Both the position numbers and the translations under genes were made by a program. From RGIG3102 sp964369915 (lineage in GTDB: Bacteria > Bacillota > Clostridia > Oscillospirales > Ruminococcaceae), in the NCBI GenBank assembly GCA_964369915.1, contig CAYJGG010000040.1, positions 1-19,036 of the forward strand: DNA of 19,036 nt. The letters run 5' to 3'. The notes under the pieces were generated by a model. It searched no databases. It saw only the letters and a list, made by a program, of their open reading frames with translations, and was not told the origin of the DNA. Within the stretch, counting starts at the first letter, position 1. Every line of letters begins with the position of its first letter. Below, one piece after another: positions 7,634 to 14,555 of the stretch.

Positions 7634-7987
7634 TTATATCATTTTGTTTAAAGTTTTATCTACTCCAAAACCGCAATTTTCTCTATATTTCGACGGAGTG
7701 ATACCATATATTTTTTTAAAAGCATTAGAAAACTTACTAACATTTATATATCCTGTGATATATGCTATTTCGCTTATTTTTTTATTAGAAGTTCTAAGAA
7801 GTGTTTTTGCTTTTTTAATTTTAATTATATGTATATATTTCTTAGGGGGTAAACCAAAATTTTCATTATATATATTTCTTAAACTAGTTTCAGAAATATA
7901 AAGAATTTTTGCAATTCTCTTTTCTGTTAAAGAGTTATCTAATAGTAATCGTCTTGATATATTTAGTAGTGGTTTTTTATTATTCAT
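7634..7987 (-). CDS. Stand-alone AraC-type DNA-binding regulator
   Basis: 117 residues that are essentially only the AraC-family C-terminal domain: a first helix-turn-helix at about 20-45 (LTEKRIAKILYISETSLRNIY) and a second at 71-102 with the signature ISEIAYITGY...SKFSNAFKKIYGITPSKYR. No sensor domain is present, as in MarA/SoxS-type regulators. It is the first gene of the operon with the 85-aa protein and the metal ATPase, so it probably controls this operon. GGAGA lies five bases upstream of the ATG. A terminator hairpin sits immediately before the Shine-Dalgarno, so expression may depend on terminator read-through. Confidence 0.88.
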   Translation of the reverse strand: MNNKKPLLNISRRLLLDNSLTEKRIAKILYISETSLRNIYNENFGLPPKKYIHIIKIKKAKTLLRTSNKKISEIAYITGYINVSKFSNAFKKIYGITPSKYRENCGFGVDKTLNKMI

Positions 7988-8001
7988 TTTTTCTCCAAAT
8001 A

Positions 8002-8033
8002 TAAAAAGCCTGAGAAATATATCTTAGGCTTTT
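8002..8033 (-). terminator. Terminator of flavodoxin and possible attenuator of the AraC-ATPase operon
   Basis: Hairpin with arms AAAAAGCCTGAGA and TCTTAGGCTTTTT (one mismatch), followed by a T-run on the minus strand. It terminates the flavodoxin transcript, but also lies between the AraC-operon promoter (8053-8081) and the AraC Shine-Dalgarno (about 7991-7995). Confidence 0.75.
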
Positions 8034-8052
8034 TATTATAAAAATAATGCTT

Positions 8053-8081
8053 TATATAAAAAAGCAATACTTTTTTATCAA
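8053..8081 (-). promoter_or_regulatory. Promoter of the AraC-ATPase operon
   Basis: Minus strand: -35 TTGATA (8076-8081), 17-bp spacer, -10 TATATA (8053-8058). The expected start near 8046 leaves a leader of about 58 nt, most of it the terminator hairpin. Confidence 0.6.
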
Positions 8082-8110
8082 GATAAAAATTATATTTTCA
8101 TCTTGATAAA
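8074..8110. promoter_or_regulatory. Inverted repeat overlapping the AraC-operon -35 element
   Basis: TTTATCAAGAT (8074-8084) and its perfect inverse ATCTTGATAAA (8100-8110), 15 bp apart. It overlaps the -35 and extends upstream, where an activator would bind. It has no T-run on either strand, so it is a poor terminator. Binding by the AraC-type regulator is a plausible inference. Confidence 0.45.
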
Positions 8111-8115
8111 ATAAA

Positions 8116-8526
8116 TTATGCTAATTTTTCACCAAGTTCTTTGCAAGCTGTTTCTGCATCTGAATCTGGTGTATTACAGCAAATATATGTTTCAACGCTT
8201 TTAGCTGTTGTTTCTTCTTCCCAGTTTCTCATCCATTCGCCATCGCCCCAATCGTAAGAACCGAATAAAACTACAACTTTATCAGCTAAAGAATCTTTAA
8301 CATCATCCCACATTGGTTGGAATTCTGTTTCTTCTAAAACTTCTGCACCCATTGAAGGGCAACCGAAAGCAATACTATCATATGAAGCAACTGAATCTTT
8401 TGTGAAAGCATCACATGTTAAAACATCAACTTCTGCACCTTTTGCTTTTGCACCTTCTGCTACACAATTTGCCATGATTTCAGTATTACCTGTACCACTC
8501 CAATAAACTACTGCAACTTTGCTCAT
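8116..8526 (-). CDS. Flavodoxin
   Basis: 136 residues, a short-chain flavodoxin of clostridial type: a cytoplasmic FMN protein that carries single electrons and substitutes for ferredoxin when iron is scarce. The phosphate-binding loop WSGTGNTE is at 9-16, the first FMN-ring loop at FGCPSMGAE (54-62) and the second at FGSYDWGDGEW (88-98). The protein is acidic, as usual. Start: ATG with AAGGAG upstream. It lies 39 nt after the DUF3793 gene on the same strand with no terminator between, so both use the promoter at 9340-9368. Confidence 0.95.
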   Translation of the reverse strand: MSKVAVVYWSGTGNTEIMANCVAEGAKAKGAEVDVLTCDAFTKDSVASYDSIAFGCPSMGAEVLEETEFQPMWDDVKDSLADKVVVLFGSYDWGDGEWMRNWEEETTAKSVETYICCNTPDSDAETACKELGEKLA

Positions 8527-8565
8527 AATAAAAATCTCCTTTTAAAAAATAATAAATTATATATA

Positions 8566-9132
8566 CTAAGCAGCATACCTTTTTTTAACAGTAAGCTGCA
8601 TAATATCTCTTCCATCTTCCCATAGTTTTTTATACATAGCCTTGCATTTATCATATCTTGCAAATTTTTGCAAAGCTTCTTTAGTATCTCCATAAACCTT
8701 CCAATAACCACAAAGATTACAATCTTTACCTTTATGACAAATAAAGCCTTCAACATCTTGTGTTGGATATCCTAAAAACAAACCTATTTCATGAGGAAAC
8801 TCATCAGATTGATGCAATCTTTTTGAAAGATTATTTATAGCCATTAAAACACTTAAATCTCCATATCCATATGAACTTAGAATTTCTTTTGCTTTTGCAT
8901 CTTTTAAATCATTTTTAAGCATTTCATTTCTATACATATATATTAGAGCTGAATTAGAGCTGACTTTTAAAAGAACAATTTTAATATCTGTATTTTTAAA
9001 TTTATTATTCCAAAACTTTATATCATTATATAAAATTTCTTTTTTTGAAAATCTTACAGTAAATAAATTTGCAACTTTTATTCCAGACAAAGTTAAAGCA
9101 CATTGCTCAATTAAAACTTTTTCACTAATCAT
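8566..9132 (-). CDS. DUF3793 family protein
   Basis: 188 residues, soluble, function unknown. The family block PHEIGLFLGYP (113-123) followed by DVEGFICHKGKDC (126-138) and CGYWKVYGD (141-149) is clear, with cysteines at 132, 138, 141 and 163 that could bind a metal or cluster. DUF3793 genes are commonly found beside flavodoxin and ferrous-iron transport genes in Clostridia (recalled), and here the gene forms an operon with flavodoxin under an operator-bearing promoter, which supports an iron-limitation role. Start: ATG with GAGGG five bases upstream. The stop is TAG. Confidence 0.88.
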   Translation of the reverse strand: MISEKVLIEQCALTLSGIKVANLFTVRFSKKEILYNDIKFWNNKFKNTDIKIVLLKVSSNSALIYMYRNEMLKNDLKDAKAKEILSSYGYGDLSVLMAINNLSKRLHQSDEFPHEIGLFLGYPTQDVEGFICHKGKDCNLCGYWKVYGDTKEALQKFARYDKCKAMYKKLWEDGRDIMQLTVKKRYAA

Positions 9133-9311
9133 TTTACCCTCTTTATTAAATATATTTTTAAATAATAATGTAATTAATTTTAAAATTAAAGTGTAACTTT
9201 TTATAAAAACTAATTTTATATGACAACAAAAATCCGATTTAAAGTTAGTAATAACTAATCAATTTGATAAAAAAATTAAGACAAAAACGTGTATTAAATC
9301 TGTCTAATTTA

Positions 9312-9335
9312 ATTAGTTAGTTTAATTTAACTAAT
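9312..9335. promoter_or_regulatory. 24-bp palindromic operator, copy 1 (flavodoxin operon)
   Basis: Perfect arms ATTAGTTA (9312-9319) and TAACTAAT (9328-9335) around GTTTAATT. It covers the predicted transcription start (about -3 to +21), the position of a repressor site. It is almost identical to the site at 14483-14506. The half-site resembles the TTAGGTTAG half of DtxR/IdeR boxes, but the regulator is not identified. Confidence 0.75.
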
Positions 9336-9339
9336 GTTA

Positions 9340-9368
9340 AGTTTATCATATAAATTACTTCTTGTCAA
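9340..9368 (-). promoter_or_regulatory. Promoter of the DUF3793-flavodoxin operon
   Basis: Minus strand: consensus -35 TTGACA (9363-9368), 17-bp spacer ending in TGA, -10 TAAACT (9340-9345). Expected start near 9333, within the operator. Confidence 0.75.
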
Positions 9369-9449
9369 TAGAGTTTTTCATTATATTTATCTTTATTTTA
9401 TCTATATTTTTTTATTAAATTTAATTGCAAATAATTTATAAAACACAAA

Positions 9450-9483
9450 AAAAGATGGTAGATTTTTACATCTACCATCTTTT
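9450..9483 (-). terminator. Terminator of the surface-protein gene
   Basis: Perfect 13-bp stem (9450-9462 with 9471-9483), 8-base loop, followed on the minus strand by a run of seven T. It lies about 30 bases after the stop codon. Confidence 0.9.
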
Positions 9484-9514
9484 AAAGACTATTTATTAAA
9501 ACGTATTTTATTTA

Positions 9515-12500
9515 TTAAGCTATTTCTTCTTCTTCTTCTTCATCTTTTCTTCTTTTTAGTAAGAAGAATATTAAGAAAAGTCCTAGTAATAAAGCAGCTA
9601 GAGCTAAAATCCACCATGGTGAACCTGAATCACCTGAAGATAATGGTACTTGCGCATCTTCAATATCAACTTCTTCATCGTCGCCAGCATCGCCTTGTGG
9701 AACTTCTTGGTCTTCGATTTCAACTTCTTCATCGTCGCCAGCGCCAGGAATTACAACTGGAGCCGCTGGGCCTGTACCTGTGCCTGTACCTGTTGTTGTA
9801 CTTGTTGTAGTGCCGCCGCCATTTGAATCATCATCATCATCGTCATCGTCGTCTTCAGTTTCAGTTTCAGTGTTTCTTGTAAGAACGCCTTCGTTAGCTT
9901 CTTCTAAAAGGAAGTTAACAACACCAGTTTTAATTTGAGCTGTTATTGTTTTAGTTGTTTCATCAGCAACTAATTCTATTGAATCTTTTGCTTCTTGTTC
10001 TAAATCAGCTGGAACATTATTTGAAACAATTTCAAATTCAGTTTGGCTAATTGAAGCTGAACCAGTAACTGTTTGATCTTTTACATTAACAGCAAGTTTA
10101 ATTGGTTCGATTTCTAATTCTGCTGTTAGAGATAATAGCTCATAATCTGTTTGGATTGTTGAGTAAACTTGGATTTTTAAATCAACAGTTTTTGAATCTG
10201 TATTAGTTGTATCGCCTGTTACAACAATTTTAATGTATTCGCATTCATCGTTTAAGTTTTCTAAAGCAGTCATTAATTCTGAAACACTCATTGCATTTGC
10301 ATTATTAACAATAGCTTCAACTTTTCCAATTTCGCCATTTAATTTTTGAATTTCAGTGTTTAAAGCGGCTTCTAGTTGATTTTTTAAATCATCAACGTTA
10401 TTAACTTTACCTAAAACTTCTGATTCAAAATCTGCTACATTAACGCCAGCTTTTTCTAATAAATTAGTAGCTTTAGTATATGTATCTTGAAGATCTTGAG
10501 GAATTAAATCAACAAAAACATCTGATAATACTACATCTGAAAGAGTAGTAACTTTTAAACCTTCAACAGCTGTTTTAGCTTTTGCTGTTTCAGTTAAAAT
10601 AGCAGCAGCAACGCCTGTTTCACTCATTAAAAATTCTTTACCATCATAAGTTTTTGTAGCTGTTCCTAAATCAGCAGTTATTGGTAATTGTGAATCAATT
10701 TCTTGAACTACTAAGAAAGCTTTTTGATATAATTCAACTAATGCTGCTCTAACTTCTGGATCGCTAAGTATTTCTATTAGAATTTTTTCTGCTTCTTCTT
10801 TTAGTTTATCTTTTGCAGCTTCTAATGCTTTTTCAGCATATCCTTCTAAAACTTCTTTAAGTTTTGAAGTATCTAATCCTTCAATTTGGCCTTCTAAATT
10901 ATCTAAAAGATCTTTAATTGTATCAATTTTACCGTTTAAAATTCCTTCAATAACTTCTGCAGCATTTTTTAAAGCTTCTTCTTTAGCTAATAATTGATCT
11001 CTTAAATCATTTAATTTTTCTTCTGCATCTTTATAAGCATCAGAAAGTTTATCTGTAATAGCATCTAAATCTTCTTTAGCTTGTGCGATTTCAGTATTTA
11101 AATCTTCAATTTCTTTTTCAATTTTATTTGCTATTTCAGTAATTTCTTTTGCAATTTCGCCATAGTATTTATCGCTTGACATTGGAGCAAAACTCACTTT
11201 ATAGTTTAAACCTAAAGTAGTCGTTGCTGTATCTGTTAATAAAACTGTGTTGCCTAATTCTGCTTTAACATCATCTGTTAGCAGTAAGTAGCTAATTGAA
11301 TTAACAGTTGCATAATGGTCTGCTGTTAATTGTGCTTCTAAAATTTCTGGAGCAACTGGGTAGAATATACCACCATTATCAGTAAAAGTTGTAGCTGCAT
11401 CAGCATAGTAAATAGTTACTGGTAATTGATCTACACCTAGAGTTAGGTTTGTTAATGGAATAGAAACTGGAATTGGAAGTACTAAATCTAAACCACTAAT
11501 TCCTGGTATATTAATTCCTGTTAATTTAATTAAATCATCTAAGCTAATATTAAATGTTGCTTCTAGTGATAAAGATAGAGTTGTGCTTTCGCCAGCATTA
11601 ACTGTTCCACTTAGACCATTGTCTGAAGTTGTAACTTTTAAAGCGAATGTGCTTGTTCCAAAGCTTTCAATTGTTGAAATTAAACTTTCAACTGAACTAA
11701 TTCCATTATTTGCGCTATTTAATACAGCATTAATTTGATTGATAATAGTGTTTATTTCGCCAATGTATAAATCTTCAAGATTAATATTAAATCCACCTAA
11801 ATTAACTTCTTTATTTATAGTTGGAATACTAATGTTTGATCCTATTGACACACCTGAATTTTCAAAAGAAGATTTTGCATCATTTAAAGCATTAACAACT
11901 TTATTTAATACATCATTTGAGAATTCTGTTAGATCTTCGCCTTCGATATCAGCAAGTGCTCTACCGTCGTATAATTTATTATAACTACCTAAATCTAATG
12001 GAAGTCCTAGTGGTGTTGTAACATTACTTACAATTCCACTTACAGCTTCATCAACTATACCAGTAAGTAGGGCTGAATCAAGTATAATACCATCTGTTAC
12101 CGTAATATCAAAGTTAGTTAAACTAGAAGCGTCAACTGTTAATGGTGTTGTTAAAGATCCCCATGAAGCAGCTCCTTTTGTTACTTCAAGACCTGCATCT
12201 TCGATTTCTTTAATCGCTGCATCGCTAGTTTCGTTTGGAACTTCAACATAGAAACCTAGTAAGTTTAATCCTACTGTTGGAATATCTTTAGTTCTATAAA
12301 CTTCATAATTATTGTTAATATTACCAGCTACACTATTAACTGTGATTTTAACATCTGTAACTTCATCTATAGTTACAGATTGATTAAAATTAAAGTTATA
12401 TTTTGTATATGTGTCAATATTTGCTTCGCCACTAATATTTAAAGATAATTTATAAGTTCCAGCGTCTGTCATATCAGCTGGATCAACATTCACATTATCT

Positions 12501-13417
12501 ACAGAAATAGAGTCTAAAATAGCTTGTTGTGCTCTATTGCCTGTTAATTGTGCTTTTGCATCTGCAATAAATTGTGCTTTTGCAGCATCTAATTGGCTTT
12601 GTGCAGTGTAAGTTAAATTATTTTGTGCAGGCATGATAAAGCTATAAACATCTGTTAAATTATCAATAACTTCTAAAGTACCATTAACATATTGGAATTT
12701 ATAGTTTGTATTTGAAAGCACTAGTGATCCAACAGATGGAACAATGTTATGCTTTGATTTTTCAGCGCTTGTATTTAAATATGTACCTGCTGTTAATTTT
12801 GGTGCGCCTGTGTATGGAACCTCTCCATTAACTCCACCTGTTATTTCATATGTGAAAAGATCTGCTGGAATATCAGTTCCTTCTTGAATTTCTTTGCTAT
12901 GTGCTGTAACTGTTAAAATTGCATGGTCGATTTTGTAAGTTGCTACAGTAATGATCGTACCAAGAATATTAAGTTTAACTTCATAATTAGAATCTGAAGC
13001 AGCTGTTTGAGTATGTCCTGTCATTTCAATTGCAAGATTTTTGTCAATAGCACTAATTAAACTTGTTAAAGTTTGAAATTTAGTATTGAAAGCATCTGGT
13101 GTTGTAGCACCTAAATTTTTGATTTCTTTTAGTGATTGACTATTAATTAAAAGCTCATAAGCACCTTTTTTAAATAAACCTGCTGATGCTTGCTGTTCTT
13201 TAAGTTCAGCAACAATACTATTATAAATAGTTTCCCCGTTTACTGTAATTTCATTTGCATGGCTTACACCATCATATGTAAATGTGTAATCAGCAGCTCC
13301 GCTTGTAGCAAAAACTGTAATCGGCGCTGTGCCAAACACTAGTGAGAAAGCCATAATTGCAGCTAAAGAAAAGCTAACAACTTTATTTCTCATTTGTTTT
13401 AAACTAGTTATTTTCAT
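9515..13417 (-). CDS. Large membrane-anchored surface protein with MBG-like repeats and a coiled coil
   Basis: 1300 residues. A signal peptide (about 1-37: basic start, hydrophobic core, cut after VFA) exports it. The N-terminal part has Ig-like MBG/YDG-type modules: TYDG near 47-50, an MBG-style ending NTNYKFQYVNGTLEV near 235-250, LYDG near 484 and TYDG near 922. A heptad-rich helical region (about 752-885, rich in E, K, L, A) is a likely coiled coil. The C-terminus has an aspartate run (about 1189), a Thr/Gly linker, two acidic 18-residue repeats, one transmembrane helix (about 1268-1288) preceded by SPWW, an RRK stop-transfer group and an acidic tail. No LPxTG motif is present, so sortase attachment is doubtful. 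Adhesion or wall-spacing roles are inference. ATG start with AAGGAG upstream; single-gene unit. Confidence 0.88.
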   Translation of the reverse strand: MKITSLKQMRNKVVSFSLAAIMAFSLVFGTAPITVFATSGAADYTFTYDGVSHANEITVNGETIYNSIVAELKEQQASAGLFKKGAYELLINSQSLKEIKNLGATTPDAFNTKFQTLTSLISAIDKNLAIEMTGHTQTAASDSNYEVKLNILGTIITVATYKIDHAILTVTAHSKEIQEGTDIPADLFTYEITGGVNGEVPYTGAPKLTAGTYLNTSAEKSKHNIVPSVGSLVLSNTNYKFQYVNGTLEVIDNLTDVYSFIMPAQNNLTYTAQSQLDAAKAQFIADAKAQLTGNRAQQAILDSISVDNVNVDPADMTDAGTYKLSLNISGEANIDTYTKYNFNFNQSVTIDEVTDVKITVNSVAGNINNNYEVYRTKDIPTVGLNLLGFYVEVPNETSDAAIKEIEDAGLEVTKGAASWGSLTTPLTVDASSLTNFDITVTDGIILDSALLTGIVDEAVSGIVSNVTTPLGLPLDLGSYNKLYDGRALADIEGEDLTEFSNDVLNKVVNALNDAKSSFENSGVSIGSNISIPTINKEVNLGGFNINLEDLYIGEINTIINQINAVLNSANNGISSVESLISTIESFGTSTFALKVTTSDNGLSGTVNAGESTTLSLSLEATFNISLDDLIKLTGINIPGISGLDLVLPIPVSIPLTNLTLGVDQLPVTIYYADAATTFTDNGGIFYPVAPEILEAQLTADHYATVNSISYLLLTDDVKAELGNTVLLTDTATTTLGLNYKVSFAPMSSDKYYGEIAKEITEIANKIEKEIEDLNTEIAQAKEDLDAITDKLSDAYKDAEEKLNDLRDQLLAKEEALKNAAEVIEGILNGKIDTIKDLLDNLEGQIEGLDTSKLKEVLEGYAEKALEAAKDKLKEEAEKILIEILSDPEVRAALVELYQKAFLVVQEIDSQLPITADLGTATKTYDGKEFLMSETGVAAAILTETAKAKTAVEGLKVTTLSDVVLSDVFVDLIPQDLQDTYTKATNLLEKAGVNVADFESEVLGKVNNVDDLKNQLEAALNTEIQKLNGEIGKVEAIVNNANAMSVSELMTALENLNDECEYIKIVVTGDTTNTDSKTVDLKIQVYSTIQTDYELLSLTAELEIEPIKLAVNVKDQTVTGSASISQTEFEIVSNNVPADLEQEAKDSIELVADETTKTITAQIKTGVVNFLLEEANEGVLTRNTETETEDDDDDDDDDSNGGGTTTSTTTGTGTGTGPAAPVVIPGAGDDEEVEIEDQEVPQGDAGDDEEVDIEDAQVPLSSGDSGSPWWILALAALLLGLFLIFFLLKRRKDEEEEEEIA
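9666..9742 (-). repeat. 54-bp tandem repeat near the surface-protein C-terminus
   Basis: A 23-bp identical segment occurs at 9666-9688 and 9720-9742, spaced exactly 54 bp (18 codons). The protein repeats are GDDEEVEIEDQEVP and GDDEEVDIEDAQVP, just outside the membrane anchor. Confidence 0.8.
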
Positions 13418-13494
13418 TTTAATTCTCCTTAATTATTATTTTATAATTGTTTTAAAATAAGTTTATAATTCACCTAAAATTTAACTTTAACTCC

Positions 13495-13522
13495 ATTATA
13501 CACCAAAATTGTTACATTTCAA
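13495..13522 (-). promoter_or_regulatory. Promoter of the surface-protein gene
   Basis: Minus strand: -35 TTGAAA (13517-13522), 16-bp spacer, consensus -10 TATAAT (13495-13500). The leader is about 70 nt and ends with AAGGAG before the ATG. Confidence 0.7.
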
Positions 13523-13790
13523 TTACATGCAAGAATTATTTTAATTTTTTAAGTATTTTTGTTGTTTTACATATTTTTTTAGTGAGTTATTCTACTGAAA
13601 TTAGTTATTTTTAACGTATAATGTGTATTTATTATATGTATTTTTTTAAAAAAAACTATCTTTATATTTTAACATCATTTTTACAATTCCATAATATGGG
13701 TGTGCTTTGTTACTTAATGTTACCTTTTTATCCTAATTATTTATTAAAATACTCCACTATATGTAATGATATTTAATATATAATAAGATG

Positions 13791-13819
13791 TTGACAAAAA
13801 ATATATAATATGATAACAT
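13791..13819 (+). promoter_or_regulatory. Promoter of the second TetR gene
   Basis: Consensus -35 TTGACA (13791-13796), 17-bp spacer ending in TGA, -10 TAACAT (13814-13819). The -10 is embedded in the left arm of the operator. Confidence 0.75.
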
Positions 13820-13843
13820 TGTTATTAAAAATAACTATGTTAT
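13813..13843. promoter_or_regulatory. 31-bp dyad operator over the second TetR promoter
   Basis: ATAACATTGTTATT (13813-13826), AAA, then AATAACTATGTTAT (13830-13843): the arms match at 13 of 14 positions. Each arm is itself a 13-bp palindrome (ATAACA-T-TGTTAT and ATAAC-TAT-GTTAT), so this looks like two dimer sites 18 bp apart. Overlap with the -10 and start site predicts autorepression by the TetR protein. Confidence 0.75.
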
Positions 13844-13858
13844 GTAGGTGGTGATTAT

Positions 13859-14464
13859 TTGAGCTATTCTTCAAACTTAACTAAAGAGAGAATTTTAACC
13901 TGTGCAAAAGAAGAATTTTTAAAAAAAGATTTTATAAATGCTAATATTCGTACTATAGCTAAAAATGCTAATGTTACTACTGGTGCTTTATATAATCATT
14001 TTAAAAACAAAGAAACTCTTTTTGACGCTTTAGTGTCAAAGTTTTCTAATGAATTATTAGAGTTATTTGAAACTGTTCATAGTAATGTTCCTGAACATCT
14101 AGAATTCATTGATAAAGAAAAAAAAGATAGTATGTCAAATGGCAGTTTTCTTATTTTAGAATTTGTTTATAATCATTTGAATGAAGCAAAGTTGTTATTT
14201 TTCCACTCAAATGGCACTAAATATGAAAATTTTGTTGATAAATTAGTCGAAATTGAAGAAAATGCTTCTATTAAAGCATTAGAAATTGAAAATTTTGATT
14301 TTAATAAAGTTAACAGATTTTTTGTTCACATTATGGCTGTTTCAGGAATTAATAATATGCTTGAAACTATTAATCACAATTTAAGCAAAGAAGAAGCTTT
14401 TTATTATATGGAGAAAATTCATCGCTTTTATTATGCTGGAACAAAAGAAATATTAGGACAATAG
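13859..14464 (+). CDS. TetR/AcrR-family regulator of the ABC transporter cassette
   Basis: 201 residues. The helix-turn-helix is clear: ERILTCAKEEFLKKDF (10-25), then IRTIAKNANVTTGALYNHFKNKETLFDAL (30-58). The rest is the variable effector domain; the ligand is unknown. The start is a TTG codon with AGGTGG seven bases upstream; no in-frame ATG or GTG occurs at a better distance. It is followed 91 nt later on the same strand by two ABC half-transporters and is the natural local regulator. The 31-bp dyad over its promoter suggests autorepression. The stop is TAG, inside a small hairpin (14455-14468) followed by a T-rich stretch, a possible weak terminator. Confidence 0.92.
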   Translation: MSYSSNLTKERILTCAKEEFLKKDFINANIRTIAKNANVTTGALYNHFKNKETLFDALVSKFSNELLELFETVHSNVPEHLEFIDKEKKDSMSNGSFLILEFVYNHLNEAKLLFFHSNGTKYENFVDKLVEIEENASIKALEIENFDFNKVNRFFVHIMAVSGINNMLETINHNLSKEEAFYYMEKIHRFYYAGTKEILGQ

Positions 14465-14482
14465 TCCTTATATTTTTATCTT

Positions 14483-14506
14483 ATTAGTTAGTATATATTA
14501 ACTAAT
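14483..14506. promoter_or_regulatory. 24-bp palindromic operator, copy 2 (ABC transporter cassette)
   Basis: Perfect arms ATTAGTTA (14483-14490) and TAACTAAT (14499-14506) around GTATATAT. It matches the flavodoxin-operon site at 21 of 24 positions, including two bases inside the spacer. It lies 50 bases before the first ABC gene. No consensus promoter is evident beside it; a TATATT overlaps the palindrome, so the site may cover a weak promoter or block read-through from the TetR gene. Confidence 0.7.
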
Positions 14507-14555
14507 CATTATTTTAAATATCATAATTACTTACATTATTATAAGGAGAAATTAA

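Larger units (their letters stand above)
9133..9514. other. 382-bp intergenic region upstream of DUF3793
   Basis: It holds the surface-protein terminator (9450-9483), the DUF3793-flavodoxin promoter (9340-9368), the 24-bp operator (9312-9335), and an untranslated leader of about 200 nt. The leader is very AT-rich, with a smaller dyad GTTAGT-AATA-ACTAAT near 9244-9259 that resembles a compressed version of the operator. No open frame or recognised riboswitch was found. Confidence 0.6.
13418..13858. other. 441-bp intergenic region between surface-protein and second TetR genes
   Basis: It contains the two divergent promoters (13495-13522 minus, 13791-13819 plus) and the TetR operator. The central part, about 13525-13790, is AT-rich and has no convincing gene. 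A possible plus-strand TATAAT at 13617-13622 has only a weak -35. Confidence 0.6.

Noticed and set aside
8523..8756. 77-codon minus-strand frame overlapping the DUF3793 gene
   Set aside because: It lies in another frame of a conserved gene whose family motifs are intact, has no Shine-Dalgarno, and has an unlikely composition.
9312..9335. The 24-bp palindrome as a simple terminator hairpin
   Set aside because: No T-run follows, it sits at a promoter, and an almost identical copy lies before another operon; an operator explains it better.
9530..9660. LPxTG-type sortase signal in the surface protein
   Set aside because: The sequence before the membrane helix reads VPLSSGDSGSPWW; no LPxTG or close variant is present.
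13696..13776. Plus-strand frame of 26 codons starting ATGGGTGTG in the 441-bp gap
   Set aside because: No Shine-Dalgarno, no recognisable composition, and no adjacent terminator, unlike the 26-aa gene at 5136-5216.
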